Notes under the pieces: generated by a model
Told to the model about the DNA's origin: nothing
The model's input: only the letters and a program-made list of their open reading frames with translations
The model's database searches: none
Shown here: piece after piece, positions 1 to 8,128 of the stretch
Layout: every line of letters begins with the position of its first letter
Position numbering within the stretch: position 1 is the stretch's first letter
Origin: UBA2588 sp964343075
GTDB lineage: Bacteria; Chloroflexota; Dehalococcoidia; Lucifugimonadales; UBA3495
DNA length: 64,000 nucleotides
Reading direction: 5' to 3'
NCBI GenBank assembly: GCA_964343075.1
Contig: CAYFGT010000001.1
Location: 1-64,000, forward strand
Made by a program: the position numbers and the translations under genes

Positions 1-94
1 CGTCTCCATCTATTGGTATGAACCAGCTGAATTTAGTGTTGCTCATTGTATTATGTTCTCTTCGGTTCAGATATTGTGGAGTCATGTTTGACAT
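1..94 (-). CDS. LLM-class FMN-dependent monooxygenase, N-terminal fragment
   Basis: Only the first 31 residues are inside the window; the gene runs off the left edge. The visible stretch KFSWFIPIDGD matches the first beta strand of luciferase-like, SsuD-type monooxygenases, which use reduced flavin and oxygen to attack alkanesulfonates or other organics. I chose the ATG whose first base is at 94 because a GGAGG at 106-102 sits seven bases upstream. A second in-frame ATG at 46 would give the shorter form usual in the family but has no ribosome site. The gene lies 29 bases after the CtaG-like gene on the same strand, so the two may be cotranscribed. The family call rests on about ten residues; substrate is unknown. 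Confidence 0.6.
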   Translation of the reverse strand, partial: MSNMTPQYLNRREHNTMSNTKFSWFIPIDGD

Positions 95-123
95 GCATAT
101 TCCCTCCGTGGTCTGAGGTAATC

Positions 124-969
124 CTAAATACGGGGCTTGCCACCTTCTTCTTTATTGTACCAAACTCCCATTATGACAGCTGCAGCTATAACATTCATCA
201 TATCTCCAGACATCCACAATATGAGTCCTCCAATCCTCTGATCGGTTATTAATGATACAGGTATTGGGCTGTTCAACGGATTGTAGGCTGTGTAGAAAGC
301 TTGACTGGAGAAAGTTATGATTGACCCTAGGAAAGTATTTGGGAATATTAATAGACCTAGAAACAAGATACGCATGCCGTAATGCAATCTAGATTGGTGA
401 GGGTGACTATCAATCATGAGCCACCAGAATAGAAGACTGGATACGATCATAGTTATATGCATTACTTGGTGGACGTAAATATTTTCTACAGATAAGTTAT
501 GAATAAATGATACTTGCCACACATATAGTATCAGCATATATAGAATTACTGTGACTATTGGTTTGGTTATAAAATTATAGTATGTATTTACTCCTTTTGA
601 ATTCATGATCGGGTTCAGAATTTTGTTAAATGCCCAGTTAGGTACGCCTCTTAGTAAAGGAGTGACAGGATTACCAAGCAGGAAGAGTGGCGGAAATATC
701 ATACGGATGAGTGCATGTTGGATTTGATGGATTATGAAACTATCGTCTGCATAAAGATCTATAGGTGGTTCCAATGACAAGAACAGAGCTACTATCGAAA
801 TATGGAAACTGATTTTTTGCCATATTGATATTTTATAGGAAGGGTTTGGATTGTTTTTGATGCCTTTGTTGTAAAACCAAATCAGTCCAATGCACAAAAC
901 TAATGGAACGATGTTTACATAATAGAACGGGAATGGGATATCTAGAAAACCTATATGATTTAAAAGCAT
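124..969 (-). CDS. CtaG-like integral membrane protein (caa3-type cytochrome oxidase assembly family)
   Basis: A 281-residue polytopic membrane protein with about seven hydrophobic segments. It resembles the caa3_CtaG family (PF09678), which helps load copper into caa3-type cytochrome c oxidase. Family-like features are the stretch FIIHQIQHALIRMIFPPLFL around residues 80-100, paired histidines in MHITMIVSSLLFWWLMIDSHPHQS, and the later loop before FPNTFLGSIITFSSQAFY. Histidines and methionines in these helices fit copper or haem handling, but that is family knowledge. It starts two bases after the stop of the secreted FixH/YtkA-like gene, so the two are surely one operon. No oxidase subunits are in the window, so the partner enzyme cannot be named. 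Confidence in the family is good, in the exact role moderate. Confidence 0.75.
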   Translation of the reverse strand: MLLNHIGFLDIPFPFYYVNIVPLVLCIGLIWFYNKGIKNNPNPSYKISIWQKISFHISIVALFLSLEPPIDLYADDSFIIHQIQHALIRMIFPPLFLLGNPVTPLLRGVPNWAFNKILNPIMNSKGVNTYYNFITKPIVTVILYMLILYVWQVSFIHNLSVENIYVHQVMHITMIVSSLLFWWLMIDSHPHQSRLHYGMRILFLGLLIFPNTFLGSIITFSSQAFYTAYNPLNSPIPVSLITDQRIGGLILWMSGDMMNVIAAAVIMGVWYNKEEGGKPRI

Positions 970-971
970 TC

Positions 972-1505
972 TTATCTACTTGTTCGTCTTTTTCGATTGG
1001 GTGCAGTTAGGTAAATTAAGAAAGCTCCTATTACAATTACAATAGCAACTCCCCAGAAGACAATAGTTCCTGCGGAGAAACTTTCATTTTCACGAATAAG
1101 GATATCATTGACATCTATTGGAACTGTTTGCCCGCTATAATCTATTTCTAATGAAGTTTTCCATAAGCCTGGTGATTTAAGATTGAGTTCGGCTACATAA
1201 ATATTAGACTTGTCATCTAGAGGGATAGCGTGTGCCCATCCCTTATTATCAGAAGTACGACTGTCTACCAGGATTTTGATTTTGGCTTTGTTTATTGGAG
1301 TGTCGGTTGTTTCATCAAAGAGTTGGACGGTGACTGTTGCCTTTTCTAAAGAGATTCCAGAAGTGTTTTGGTGGTACAGCACTTTATATGGTGGGTGAAT
1401 TATTTCTGTCGCAGAATCCTGGGCAAATATTTTTGTAGGAGTAAATAAGAGAGTTACTATAAGTAAGCTTAAGATTGATAGTTGCTTGAATTGTGGTATG
1501 GCCAA
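972..1505 (-). CDS. Secreted, membrane-anchored FixH/YtkA-like beta-sandwich protein
   Basis: 177 residues: a signal peptide (about residues 1-28, ending IFA-QDS), an extracytoplasmic domain (30-145) and one C-terminal transmembrane helix (about 146-168) followed by a basic tail RKRRTSR. The middle part, with ATVTVQLFDETTDTPINKAK and a closing LKSPGLWKTSLEIDY, has the pattern of immunoglobulin-like FixH/YtkA/CopC-type domains. It therefore sits outside the membrane, anchored by its C-terminus. Being two bases upstream of the CtaG-like gene suggests a joint job in oxidase assembly or metal delivery. No methionine or histidine copper motif is evident in the exposed domain, so direct copper binding is not supported by sequence. 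Assignment is by pattern only. Confidence 0.55.
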   Translation of the reverse strand: MAIPQFKQLSILSLLIVTLLFTPTKIFAQDSATEIIHPPYKVLYHQNTSGISLEKATVTVQLFDETTDTPINKAKIKILVDSRTSDNKGWAHAIPLDDKSNIYVAELNLKSPGLWKTSLEIDYSGQTVPIDVNDILIRENESFSAGTIVFWGVAIVIVIGAFLIYLTAPNRKRRTSR

Positions 1506-1525
1506 TTATTTGTCCTTTCTTAAAG

Positions 1526-1570
1526 TTTATATAGGATCCATCAGTAACTCACTCACGGATCCTATATAAA
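1526..1570. repeat. Perfect 14-bp inverted repeat, possible terminator
   Basis: Arms at 1526-1539 and 1557-1570 are exact reverse complements (TTTATATAGGATCC), separated by 17 bases. The element begins eight bases past the stop of the double-barrel protein gene and lies just upstream of the FixH-like gene, both on the minus strand. It would form a strong RNA hairpin in either direction. No clean U-run follows, so an intrinsic terminator, a processing site or a regulator site are all possible. Confidence 0.6.
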
Positions 1571-1578
1571 TTATACTC

Positions 1579-2238
1579 CTATAACTGGAATGTTTTCTTC
1601 CATATTCCTGGAGATAAGTCTGCATGAGTCATCATAGGTCGAATTCGAGCTGTGTCTGGGTGAGCGTCCCTTATATCCTCCCATTCTTGTGTTTCAGATA
1701 CAAATTCATTTTCGAATTCATACACAACAGCGTAATCTGGCTCACCTCGGTAAGCCTTCCACCTGCGTCCACGGATGACCCCTGGTACTGTTTCATAATT
1801 TGGAACATAAACGGTACTATACCATTCGTTCCATTCTTTTTCGTTTTCTGTTGATACGCCCATACGTCCGATTTGAAGTGCCGGTGCCATGTCAGAATTT
1901 GCGATAGCGTCAGATACAGAAGTAGGGTGGATCATTTCGTATACATTATTGATCCGAGTGGTCGCGATTGCTCTAGGGCCAACTCTTTGAGCCCAGGGGG
2001 TAATGGGTCTGTTTTTAAATGCATCTGTGTCGATCACCTGCGCATTTTCGAATTCGTATACTGCTAGATGTTTGGGGCCGCTTTTAACAGCTTCATAACG
2101 GGCACAGTTTAATATACCCGGAACTGACATCAGTTCTTGAAGATGTTCAGTGTTGTACCATTCGTTGAATTCTTCTTCATGTTCTGCAGGTACGTCTACG
2201 AACACAAGCATGAGTCCTGAACCTTTTTTAGGTGCCAT
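1579..2238 (-). CDS. EthD/DUF4286-like dimeric alpha-beta barrel protein, two repeats
   Basis: 219 residues made of two copies of a ferredoxin-like dimeric alpha-beta barrel unit. The first (about 9-105) carries FNEWYNTEH and the second (about 120-212) carries WNEWYSTVY. Each is followed by a PG motif (SVPGILNCARY, TVPGVIRGRRW) and a strand ending in YEFEN. This is the layout of EthD or DUF4286 proteins, often found beside degradation genes, where they may be small-molecule monooxygenases, isomerases or carriers. The start is supported by AGGAGG ahead of the ATG. A five-base-pair hairpin (2254-2269) lies just upstream of that ribosome site. No catalytic residues can be assigned, so the function is unknown. 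Confidence 0.7.
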   Translation of the reverse strand: MAPKKGSGLMLVFVDVPAEHEEEFNEWYNTEHLQELMSVPGILNCARYEAVKSGPKHLAVYEFENAQVIDTDAFKNRPITPWAQRVGPRAIATTRINNVYEMIHPTSVSDAIANSDMAPALQIGRMGVSTENEKEWNEWYSTVYVPNYETVPGVIRGRRWKAYRGEPDYAVVYEFENEFVSETQEWEDIRDAHPDTARIRPMMTHADLSPGIWKKTFQL

Positions 2239-2325
2239 ATATCCCTCCTGATTCGGCTAATCACAGCCGTCCTTTAAGAAGAAATATACCATATGTAGCG
2301 ATAATAGTTTAGAGCAGGTGACTGG

Positions 2326-2357
2326 CAGGTAGAAACTATGGGGAGGGCACCTACCTG
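2326..2357. repeat. Inverted repeat downstream of the DUF378 gene
   Basis: CAGGTAG at 2326-2332 pairs with CTACCTG at 2351-2357 across an 18-base loop. It lies 12 bases beyond the stop of the DUF378 gene and could act as its terminator. No U-run follows, so this is a weak call. Confidence 0.3.
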
Positions 2358-2369
2358 TAAATTAAATTA

Positions 2370-2564
2370 TTATAATAACCCTTGGATTGATATGATACCT
2401 GCGATTGCTACAACGATGTAGATTATCCTGGATAAACTTTTAACTTCCCCGAAGTTAGCGCCACAAATAGTAGCGACTAGGTCGAATTTGAATAGGCCTA
2501 CCAGGCCCCAGTTTAATGCTCCTACGATAGCCAAAATTAAGGCTACTAAGCTTACAACTTCCAT
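2370..2564 (-). CDS. DUF378 family small membrane protein
   Basis: A 64-residue protein with two hydrophobic helices (about 3-25 and 45-63). It matches the DUF378 pattern: ALILAIVGALNWGLVGLFKFDLVA, then SLSRIIYIVVAIAGI. The NWGL motif is the family hallmark. Function is unknown; members are small inner-membrane proteins in many bacteria. A GGAGG ribosome site precedes the ATG. It stands alone between two intergenic regions, with the hydratase gene divergent on its upstream side. Confidence 0.85.
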   Translation of the reverse strand: MEVVSLVALILAIVGALNWGLVGLFKFDLVATICGANFGEVKSLSRIIYIVVAIAGIISIQGLL

Positions 2565-2792
2565 AGTTTCCTCCGTTTAGTTAGGCGCCCTCCAATAGTA
2601 TTGGTATCATCAATATGTAGTATTAGTCAATATGATTTTGCATTAAAAGCTGATTTTGGATACTCTTTACGTATGCTTTAATGATTTTACATTTACATAA
2701 CGAGCATAATGTGTCTACCTGAGATTATTCCAAGACAGGATATGGATGAATCTGAGGCAGGGCGAGGTTTTTCGTAATAAAAGGAGGCAAAA

Positions 2793-3572
2793 ATGACGAA
2801 TTGCTATCTAGAAGAGACGTATTTAGCAAAGAGCATGTACACGGCCGGTATGATGGCTGAGCATGGTGTCACTGATTTAGAGGGGGCTTATAGAATACAG
2901 GCTGTTTGGGACGATATTTTGGATAAACATTTCGGCGGGAAGGTCGGTTACAAGCTCGCTTATACGACCGCAGTGATGCAGGAAAGGGTTGGACTGGATT
3001 CGCCAGCTTATGGTGTTTTAGCAAAAGATAAAATTTATTATGAAGGTCACAAACTGTATGCTGCAGACTATTTCCAATTGGGGTTTGAGGCAGAGATTGC
3101 GGTAAAGATTGGAAAAACCATTAGCCCTACAGAGAATATAGGAGACATTACGCAGTTAGCGGATAAAATTTCCATGATAGCACCAGCATTCGAAGTGATT
3201 GATGCTAGAGCAGATCCAGCATTGTCAAATGAAGATCGGTTATTATTGAGTGTAATGTGCAATATATTTAACGAAGGTATCGTGCTTGGGGAATGGATGG
3301 AAGACTGGAGAGATGTGGATCTAGCCGCAATTGAATGCACAATGACCATCAACGACGAAATTGTAGGTTCGGGGAAAGGGTCTGACGTGATGGGAAATCC
3401 GTTGAATCCATGTCTGTGGCTTGTAAATCAATTGCAGTCCAAAGGCCTTGGCCTCGACGAAGGTATGACAATTATAACTGGTAGCATGATAAGTCCGAAA
3501 ATGGCACAAGATGGTGATGTTGTTCGAATAGATATGTCCCAATTAGGTGCTGTCAGTACTCTGGTTATATAA
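2793..3572 (+). CDS. 2-keto-4-pentenoate hydratase family protein (MhpD-like)
   Basis: 259 residues, the usual length for hydratases and decarboxylases of the meta-cleavage pathway with the fumarylacetoacetase fold. The metal-binding pair is present as E99 and E101 in GFEAEIAVKIG, and family motifs such as GYKLAYT, APAFEVIDAR and GSMISPK are seen. Such enzymes add water to 2-hydroxypenta-2,4-dienoate-like acids, or decarboxylate 4-oxalocrotonate, using Mg2+ in the cytoplasm. AAGGAGG precedes the ATG at good spacing. It converges on the CitE-like lyase and CoA-transferase genes, which suggests a shared catabolic purpose, although no ring-cleavage dioxygenase is present here. The substrate is not known. 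Confidence 0.85.
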   Translation: MTNCYLEETYLAKSMYTAGMMAEHGVTDLEGAYRIQAVWDDILDKHFGGKVGYKLAYTTAVMQERVGLDSPAYGVLAKDKIYYEGHKLYAADYFQLGFEAEIAVKIGKTISPTENIGDITQLADKISMIAPAFEVIDARADPALSNEDRLLLSVMCNIFNEGIVLGEWMEDWRDVDLAAIECTMTINDEIVGSGKGSDVMGNPLNPCLWLVNQLQSKGLGLDEGMTIITGSMISPKMAQDGDVVRIDMSQLGAVSTLVI

Positions 3573-3608
3573 TTTTGTAGAGACTGTAAACTGCAGTCTC
3601 TACAAAAT
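3572..3608. terminator. Bidirectional terminator hairpin between convergent genes
   Basis: A perfect 15-bp stem (3572-3586 with 3594-3608) around a 7-base loop fills the 38-base gap between the hydratase stop and the CitE-like gene stop. A/T runs at the outer ends give TTTT-like tails on both strands, so it can stop transcription from either side. Confidence 0.8.
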
Positions 3609-3610
3609 GA

Positions 3611-4519
3611 TTAGTAGGTTATTCCCCATTGTTCAACCATAGCAATCATAGCTTTGGCAGTCTCCTCATGGGCGACATCTACCATGTCCCCATTGTATGT
3701 GACGGCAGCTCCTCCTTCCTCTCTCATTTTGTTCATTGCTTCTATCAAGCCTTTATAGTGCTCAATTTCCTCTTTGGATGGAGTAAATACTTTATTAACA
3801 ATTGGTACATGATATGGATGTATTAAACTCATACCGGTATACCCGATTTGTTTAAGTTGTATGGCAAGTTTTTCCAATCCTTCAAGATCATGAATGTCAA
3901 ACCAACCTCCGCTCATTGGGTAGGGAACGCCTGCAGATCTTGAGTCAATGAGCACCTTAGATTTAAGAAATAACGTTTCCATTCCTTCAGGAGTCCATTG
4001 AAAACCTATAGATCTTGAGGTGTCTCCACCTTTTCCTCCGCTACCTCCCATGTGAGTGATTCTATTTGATACAGTTGCTATTTCGTAAGACTGCCGAATC
4101 GCTTGAGCTGTTTCTAGTCCGGGATCTACTAGGACTGTCCCTTCTAGTACGCTTGCCCGCCTTTCAAATAACTTGAGTAATGTGTCGATCTCGATTATGT
4201 CTCTAGGAGTTTCTACTTTTGGCAATAATATTCCATACAGGTTATTGCATACTACAGCTTCTAAATCATCTCCGGTCATACCTGTCTCTAATCGATTGAC
4301 CCTAACAAATAATTCTTGAGATATATTAGAGTCATTCCCAAGTTCGTCTAGCATTTTTTTTACGATTACACGTGCTTCTGGTTTTTCTGCTTCAGGTACT
4401 GAGTCTTCTAGATCTAGGATGAGGGCATCAGATCCATATTGCGGTGCCTTCCTAATCCAATCTTCTTTGTTGCCTGGCACATACAGTGCAGATCTTATGG
4501 GTTTTGCTTTCGCATTCAT
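3611..4519 (-). CDS. HpcH/HpaI aldolase / citrate lyase beta-like (CitE family) protein
   Basis: 302 residues. It begins with the CitE-family signature RSALYVPGNKEDWIRKAP and DALILDLEDSV, followed by FVRVNRLETGMTGDDLEA and LPKVETPRDI, where substrate- and Mg-binding residues normally lie. Related enzymes cleave or form C-C bonds in CoA thioesters such as citramalyl-CoA or malyl-CoA. I start at the ATG at 4519 because GGAG lies six to seven bases upstream; the longer open frame to 4552 would overlap the preceding gene. It follows the CaiB-type CoA-transferase by 13 bases, so activation to a CoA thioester followed by lyase cleavage is a natural pairing. The precise substrate cannot be read from sequence. 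Confidence 0.82.
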   Translation of the reverse strand: MNAKAKPIRSALYVPGNKEDWIRKAPQYGSDALILDLEDSVPEAEKPEARVIVKKMLDELGNDSNISQELFVRVNRLETGMTGDDLEAVVCNNLYGILLPKVETPRDIIEIDTLLKLFERRASVLEGTVLVDPGLETAQAIRQSYEIATVSNRITHMGGSGGKGGDTSRSIGFQWTPEGMETLFLKSKVLIDSRSAGVPYPMSGGWFDIHDLEGLEKLAIQLKQIGYTGMSLIHPYHVPIVNKVFTPSKEEIEHYKGLIEAMNKMREEGGAAVTYNGDMVDVAHEETAKAMIAMVEQWGITY

Positions 4520-4532
4520 GTTATCTCCTTTG

Positions 4533-5759
4533 TTAGACAATTTTATTGTCAATTAATTCTTGGATTGCTTTTTCATCTAACCCAAGTAATTTACTTAGAA
4601 TTTCTTGATTGTGCATCCCTAAAGTGGGAGCACCTGGTACTATCGGAAGAGGTTCTCCATCGAATAACACGGGAAATCCAGAACCTACTCCTGGTACTGA
4701 ATCGTTCATTCCCGCATGCAATAATTTGCCAAGGGACCCTCGTTTTTCAAAATGTTCGTCATGCATGACTTCTTTGGCTGTTCGTACAGGGCTACATGGC
4801 ACATCGTGTTTCTCGAGTAATTTAATCATCTCATCTCGTGTCATATGAATCACCCTGCTTTGGATTTCATATCGGGCGGATTCTACGTTATCAACTCGTT
4901 TTTGGAACTCATTGTATCTTTGATCAGTGATTAAATTTTGGGCGTCTAACGCTTCGGCGAGTCGGTTCCATTGGTCATCACTAGCTGCCGTTATAATAAC
5001 TCCTCCATCAACTCCTTGGTACAATCCAGTAGGTCCTCCTCTACTATTGTTTCCAGTGCGGAGGGGCACTCCCGAATCCATATCTTCCTCTAGGTTTTCC
5101 ATAAACATTAAAGCTGTTAAAGTGTCCATCATGGAGACATCCAGATATTTGCCTTCCCCGGTAATATCTCTATTGCGCAGTGCGCCTAATATTGAATAGC
5201 AGGCAAAGATTGGTGTCACAAGGTCGCCAATGTAAAATCCTACTCGGGTTGGATCTCCTTCAGGATCTCCATTTATATCCATTAATCCGCTCATGCCTTG
5301 TATTTGTGGGTCATGAGCCGGTTTGGAGGCATAAGGTCCCGTCTGTCCATATCCAGATATAGAGCAATATATAATTTTAGAGTTGACCTTTTTGATGTCA
5401 TCATATCCTAATCCAATTTTTCTCAAGGAACCTGGAGCTAAGTTCTCAAGTAAAACATCGGACTGCTCTGCTAATTTCAAGAACATTTCTTTGCCTTGCT
5501 TCGTTTTTAGATCCAATGTAATACTTTTGACTCCTTGTGTCCTTTTGAGGAATCTAGTTGAAATATATTCAGAGGATACCTGTTCACCTTTTATGCCATC
5601 TGGTCCAGCAAATGGACCATTCCCTCTGACAGGATCTCCTCGGTTAGGAATCTCTACTTTTATGACTTCCGCACCGAACCTCGCTAAATTCATACTAGTG
5701 TATGGTCCTGCTAAAAATACAGTAACTGCCAAAACCCGGATATTTTTTAATGGTTGCAT
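4533..5759 (-). CDS. CaiB/BaiF family (class III) CoA-transferase
   Basis: 408 residues, the usual size for class III CoA-transferases that move CoA between a thioester and a carboxylic acid via an aspartyl intermediate. Motifs include LAGPYTSMNLARFGAEVIKVE near the N-terminus, the RTQGVKSITLDLKTKQGK block, and SMMDTLTALM, whose Asp is the expected nucleophile. The C-terminal VPCSPVRTAKEVMHDEHF block is also typical. AGGAGG sits four bases before the ATG. It is transcribed with the CitE-like gene and divergently from the molybdenum hydroxylase. It probably activates the acid substrate of this island, but the acid is unknown. Confidence 0.9.
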   Translation of the reverse strand: MQPLKNIRVLAVTVFLAGPYTSMNLARFGAEVIKVEIPNRGDPVRGNGPFAGPDGIKGEQVSSEYISTRFLKRTQGVKSITLDLKTKQGKEMFLKLAEQSDVLLENLAPGSLRKIGLGYDDIKKVNSKIIYCSISGYGQTGPYASKPAHDPQIQGMSGLMDINGDPEGDPTRVGFYIGDLVTPIFACYSILGALRNRDITGEGKYLDVSMMDTLTALMFMENLEEDMDSGVPLRTGNNSRGGPTGLYQGVDGGVIITAASDDQWNRLAEALDAQNLITDQRYNEFQKRVDNVESARYEIQSRVIHMTRDEMIKLLEKHDVPCSPVRTAKEVMHDEHFEKRGSLGKLLHAGMNDSVPGVGSGFPVLFDGEPLPIVPGAPTLGMHNQEILSKLLGLDEKAIQELIDNKIV

Positions 5760-5869
5760 GCAGCCTCCTAGGTGTTATCAATCCCTATAGTGTATAGTCC
5801 ATTTGATGATGTGGCTAGTTCTATGAATGTGATAAAATCCGTACACCAACAATCTTTGAGGAGATGATT

Positions 5870-8125
5870 ATGGTAGTAAATATTGTGTTGTCAGAAAAAG
5901 AATATAACGTTGTGGGCACTAGGCCCATTAGGCATGATGGTGTAGATAAAGTTACAGGAAGAGCTAAATACGGGGGAGATTTTACCACCACGGGTCTTTT
6001 ATTTGGGAAGGTTTTGCGTAGCCCTTATGCTCATGCGATTATTGAATCAATTAATATTGATAAGGCGATGGCATTAGATGGCGTCGTATCAGTAGTGACA
6101 TCCAAAGATTTACCGGTTTCCAGTATTTCTAAACCCTCTAGGAGTTTGGAAATGGAAAGCGACAATATACTTGCTAGAGGCAAAGTACTGTATAAAGGAC
6201 ACGCAGTCGCAGCCGTGTGTGCTTCAAATAGTCATATAGCAGAAGAAGCATTAAGACTGATTGAAGTAAAGTATAAGGTATTAGACCCTATAATCGATGT
6301 GCGAAAATCTATGGAAAAAGATTCTGTACTCCTTCATGATGACATTACTACACGTGAACTCGGTCAAGATTCAGGGATTGTTAGCAACATAGCCTCGCAT
6401 CTTAGATATGAATTGGGTGATGTAGAAAAAGGATTTGCCGAAGCAGACCTCATAGTCGAAGAGGAATTTGATACTTCGACGGTGCATCAAGGATATATTG
6501 AACCTCATAATGCTACGGCATTTTGGAACGCTGATGGCCACATTAGCGTTTGGTGCAGTACACAAGGTTCTTTTACTGCTAGAGAAAAAATCGCCAAAGT
6601 ATTAGATGTTCCTGTATCCACCGTTACGGTTACTCCTATGGAAATAGGAGGGGGATTTGGGGGAAAGATCCCAGTTTATTTAGAACCAATAGCGGCTGTA
6701 TTGTCTAAAAAGTCAGGATCACCGGTGAAAATGTTAATGAGCAGAGCTGATTGCTTCGAATCTACCGGTCCAACTTGTGGGTCTTATGTGCGCGTCAAAA
6801 TGGGAGCAAAAAATGACGGAACTTTGGTGGCAGCGAAAGCTTATCTGGTTTACGAGGCTGGTGCCTTCCCAGGCGCTAATGTAAGTGCTGGAGGCCAGTG
6901 CGTGTTTGCTCCGTATAGCATACCTAATATGGAAGTAGATGGTTATGATGTTCTCGTTAACAAACCCAAAACTGCTGCTTATAGAGCACCTGGAGCCCCC
7001 AACGCTGCTTTTGCTGCAGAACAAGTGGTGGATGAGCTATGTGACAAATTGGGTATGGACCCCGTAGATTTTCGAATTAAGAACGCTTCGACAGATGGGA
7101 CTCGAAGAGTAGACGGTCCCGTTTTTAACAACATTGGAAACTTGGAATGTTTGGATGCAGTGAAAAACTCGGAACATTATAATTCTAAGCTATCCGGGAA
7201 ATATACAGGGAGAGGGATTGCTTCTGGATATTGGATGAATATCGGCAAACAATCTAGCTGTTCGATAGGAGTAAATGCCGATGGAACACTTGGGTTGATT
7301 GAAGGTTCTACCGATATTGGAGGTTCTAGGACGTCTATAGCAATGCAGGCTGCTGAAGTATTGGGTGTGCCAGCAGAAAGTGTTAGGCCTTCGGTGGGAG
7401 ATACAGACTCTATAGGTTATACATTCCTAACTGGAGGCAGCCGGGTCACATTTGCAAGTGGTTGGGCTGCTTATGAATGCGCGCAGTCAATAAAAAGACT
7501 CATGGAGGAGAGAGCAGCCGCAATATGGGGAGTCGATAAAGATGATGTTGAATTGTCTGATGGTATTTTGAGGCACACCTCCGACAATCAATTAATAATG
7601 TCATTTGAAGAATTAGCTGCTCAACTGAACGATACAGGCGGTCCCATTTCAGCTCAGGTGAGTGTTGACCCGACCGGATCTCACGGGGCTTTTAGTACCC
7701 ATATCGTTGACGTGGAAGTTGACATTGAAACTGGGAAAGTACAAGTTTTGAGATATACGTCTGTTCAAGATGTAGGCAAGGCTATCCACCCCAGCTATGT
7801 TGAAGGACAAATGCAAGGTGCAGCGGTTCAAGGTATCGGCTGGGCACTTAATGAAGAATACTACTACAATGATGATGGCGTGATGAACAACTCCAGTTTT
7901 TTGGACTACCGTATGCCGACGTCATTAGATTTGCCGATGCTTGAAACGATTATTGTTGAATGTCACAATCAAAACCATCCTTTCGGAGTAAGGGGAGTCG
8001 GAGAAGTAGCAATAGTTCCTCCGTTGCCCGCTATAGCAAACGCCGTCAAGAACGCAATAGGTCATAGACTGCATCATTTGCCTATGTCTCCTAAAAGAGT
8101 ATTAGAAGCGGTCGATTCAATCTAA
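5870..8125 (+). CDS. Xanthine dehydrogenase family molybdopterin-binding (large) subunit
   Basis: 751 residues, full length for the Mo-cofactor subunit of xanthine dehydrogenase/aldehyde oxidase enzymes. The N-terminal domain begins GTRPIRHDGVDKVTGRAKYGGDF. The cofactor site shows TQGSFTAREKIA (Gln), GGGFGGK (about 260-266) and AYRAPGAPNAAFAAEQ (about 368-384). The C-terminus has GVRGVGEVAIVPP (about 705), whose Glu is the expected catalytic base. The loop lacks the AYRCSFR of form I CO dehydrogenase, so CO oxidation is unlikely. GAGGAG at 5858-5863 fits the ATG at 5870, not the one at 5864. No FAD or 2Fe-2S subunit genes are adjacent, so partners must be elsewhere. The hydroxylated substrate is unknown. 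Confidence 0.9.
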   Translation: MVVNIVLSEKEYNVVGTRPIRHDGVDKVTGRAKYGGDFTTTGLLFGKVLRSPYAHAIIESINIDKAMALDGVVSVVTSKDLPVSSISKPSRSLEMESDNILARGKVLYKGHAVAAVCASNSHIAEEALRLIEVKYKVLDPIIDVRKSMEKDSVLLHDDITTRELGQDSGIVSNIASHLRYELGDVEKGFAEADLIVEEEFDTSTVHQGYIEPHNATAFWNADGHISVWCSTQGSFTAREKIAKVLDVPVSTVTVTPMEIGGGFGGKIPVYLEPIAAVLSKKSGSPVKMLMSRADCFESTGPTCGSYVRVKMGAKNDGTLVAAKAYLVYEAGAFPGANVSAGGQCVFAPYSIPNMEVDGYDVLVNKPKTAAYRAPGAPNAAFAAEQVVDELCDKLGMDPVDFRIKNASTDGTRRVDGPVFNNIGNLECLDAVKNSEHYNSKLSGKYTGRGIASGYWMNIGKQSSCSIGVNADGTLGLIEGSTDIGGSRTSIAMQAAEVLGVPAESVRPSVGDTDSIGYTFLTGGSRVTFASGWAAYECAQSIKRLMEERAAAIWGVDKDDVELSDGILRHTSDNQLIMSFEELAAQLNDTGGPISAQVSVDPTGSHGAFSTHIVDVEVDIETGKVQVLRYTSVQDVGKAIHPSYVEGQMQGAAVQGIGWALNEEYYYNDDGVMNNSSFLDYRMPTSLDLPMLETIIVECHNQNHPFGVRGVGEVAIVPPLPAIANAVKNAIGHRLHHLPMSPKRVLEAVDSI

Positions 8126-8128
8126 CGG

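Noticed and set aside
46..252. Plus-strand open frame of 68 codons at the left edge
   Set aside because: It overlaps the start of the LLM gene and the end of the CtaG gene on the other strand and has no recognisable features.
5864..5869. First ATG of the molybdenum hydroxylase frame
   Set aside because: It touches the GAGGAG ribosome site directly; the ATG six bases later has proper spacing.
5870..8125. Form I carbon monoxide dehydrogenase large subunit
   Set aside because: The active-site loop AYRCSFR is missing; the loop reads AYRAPGAP.
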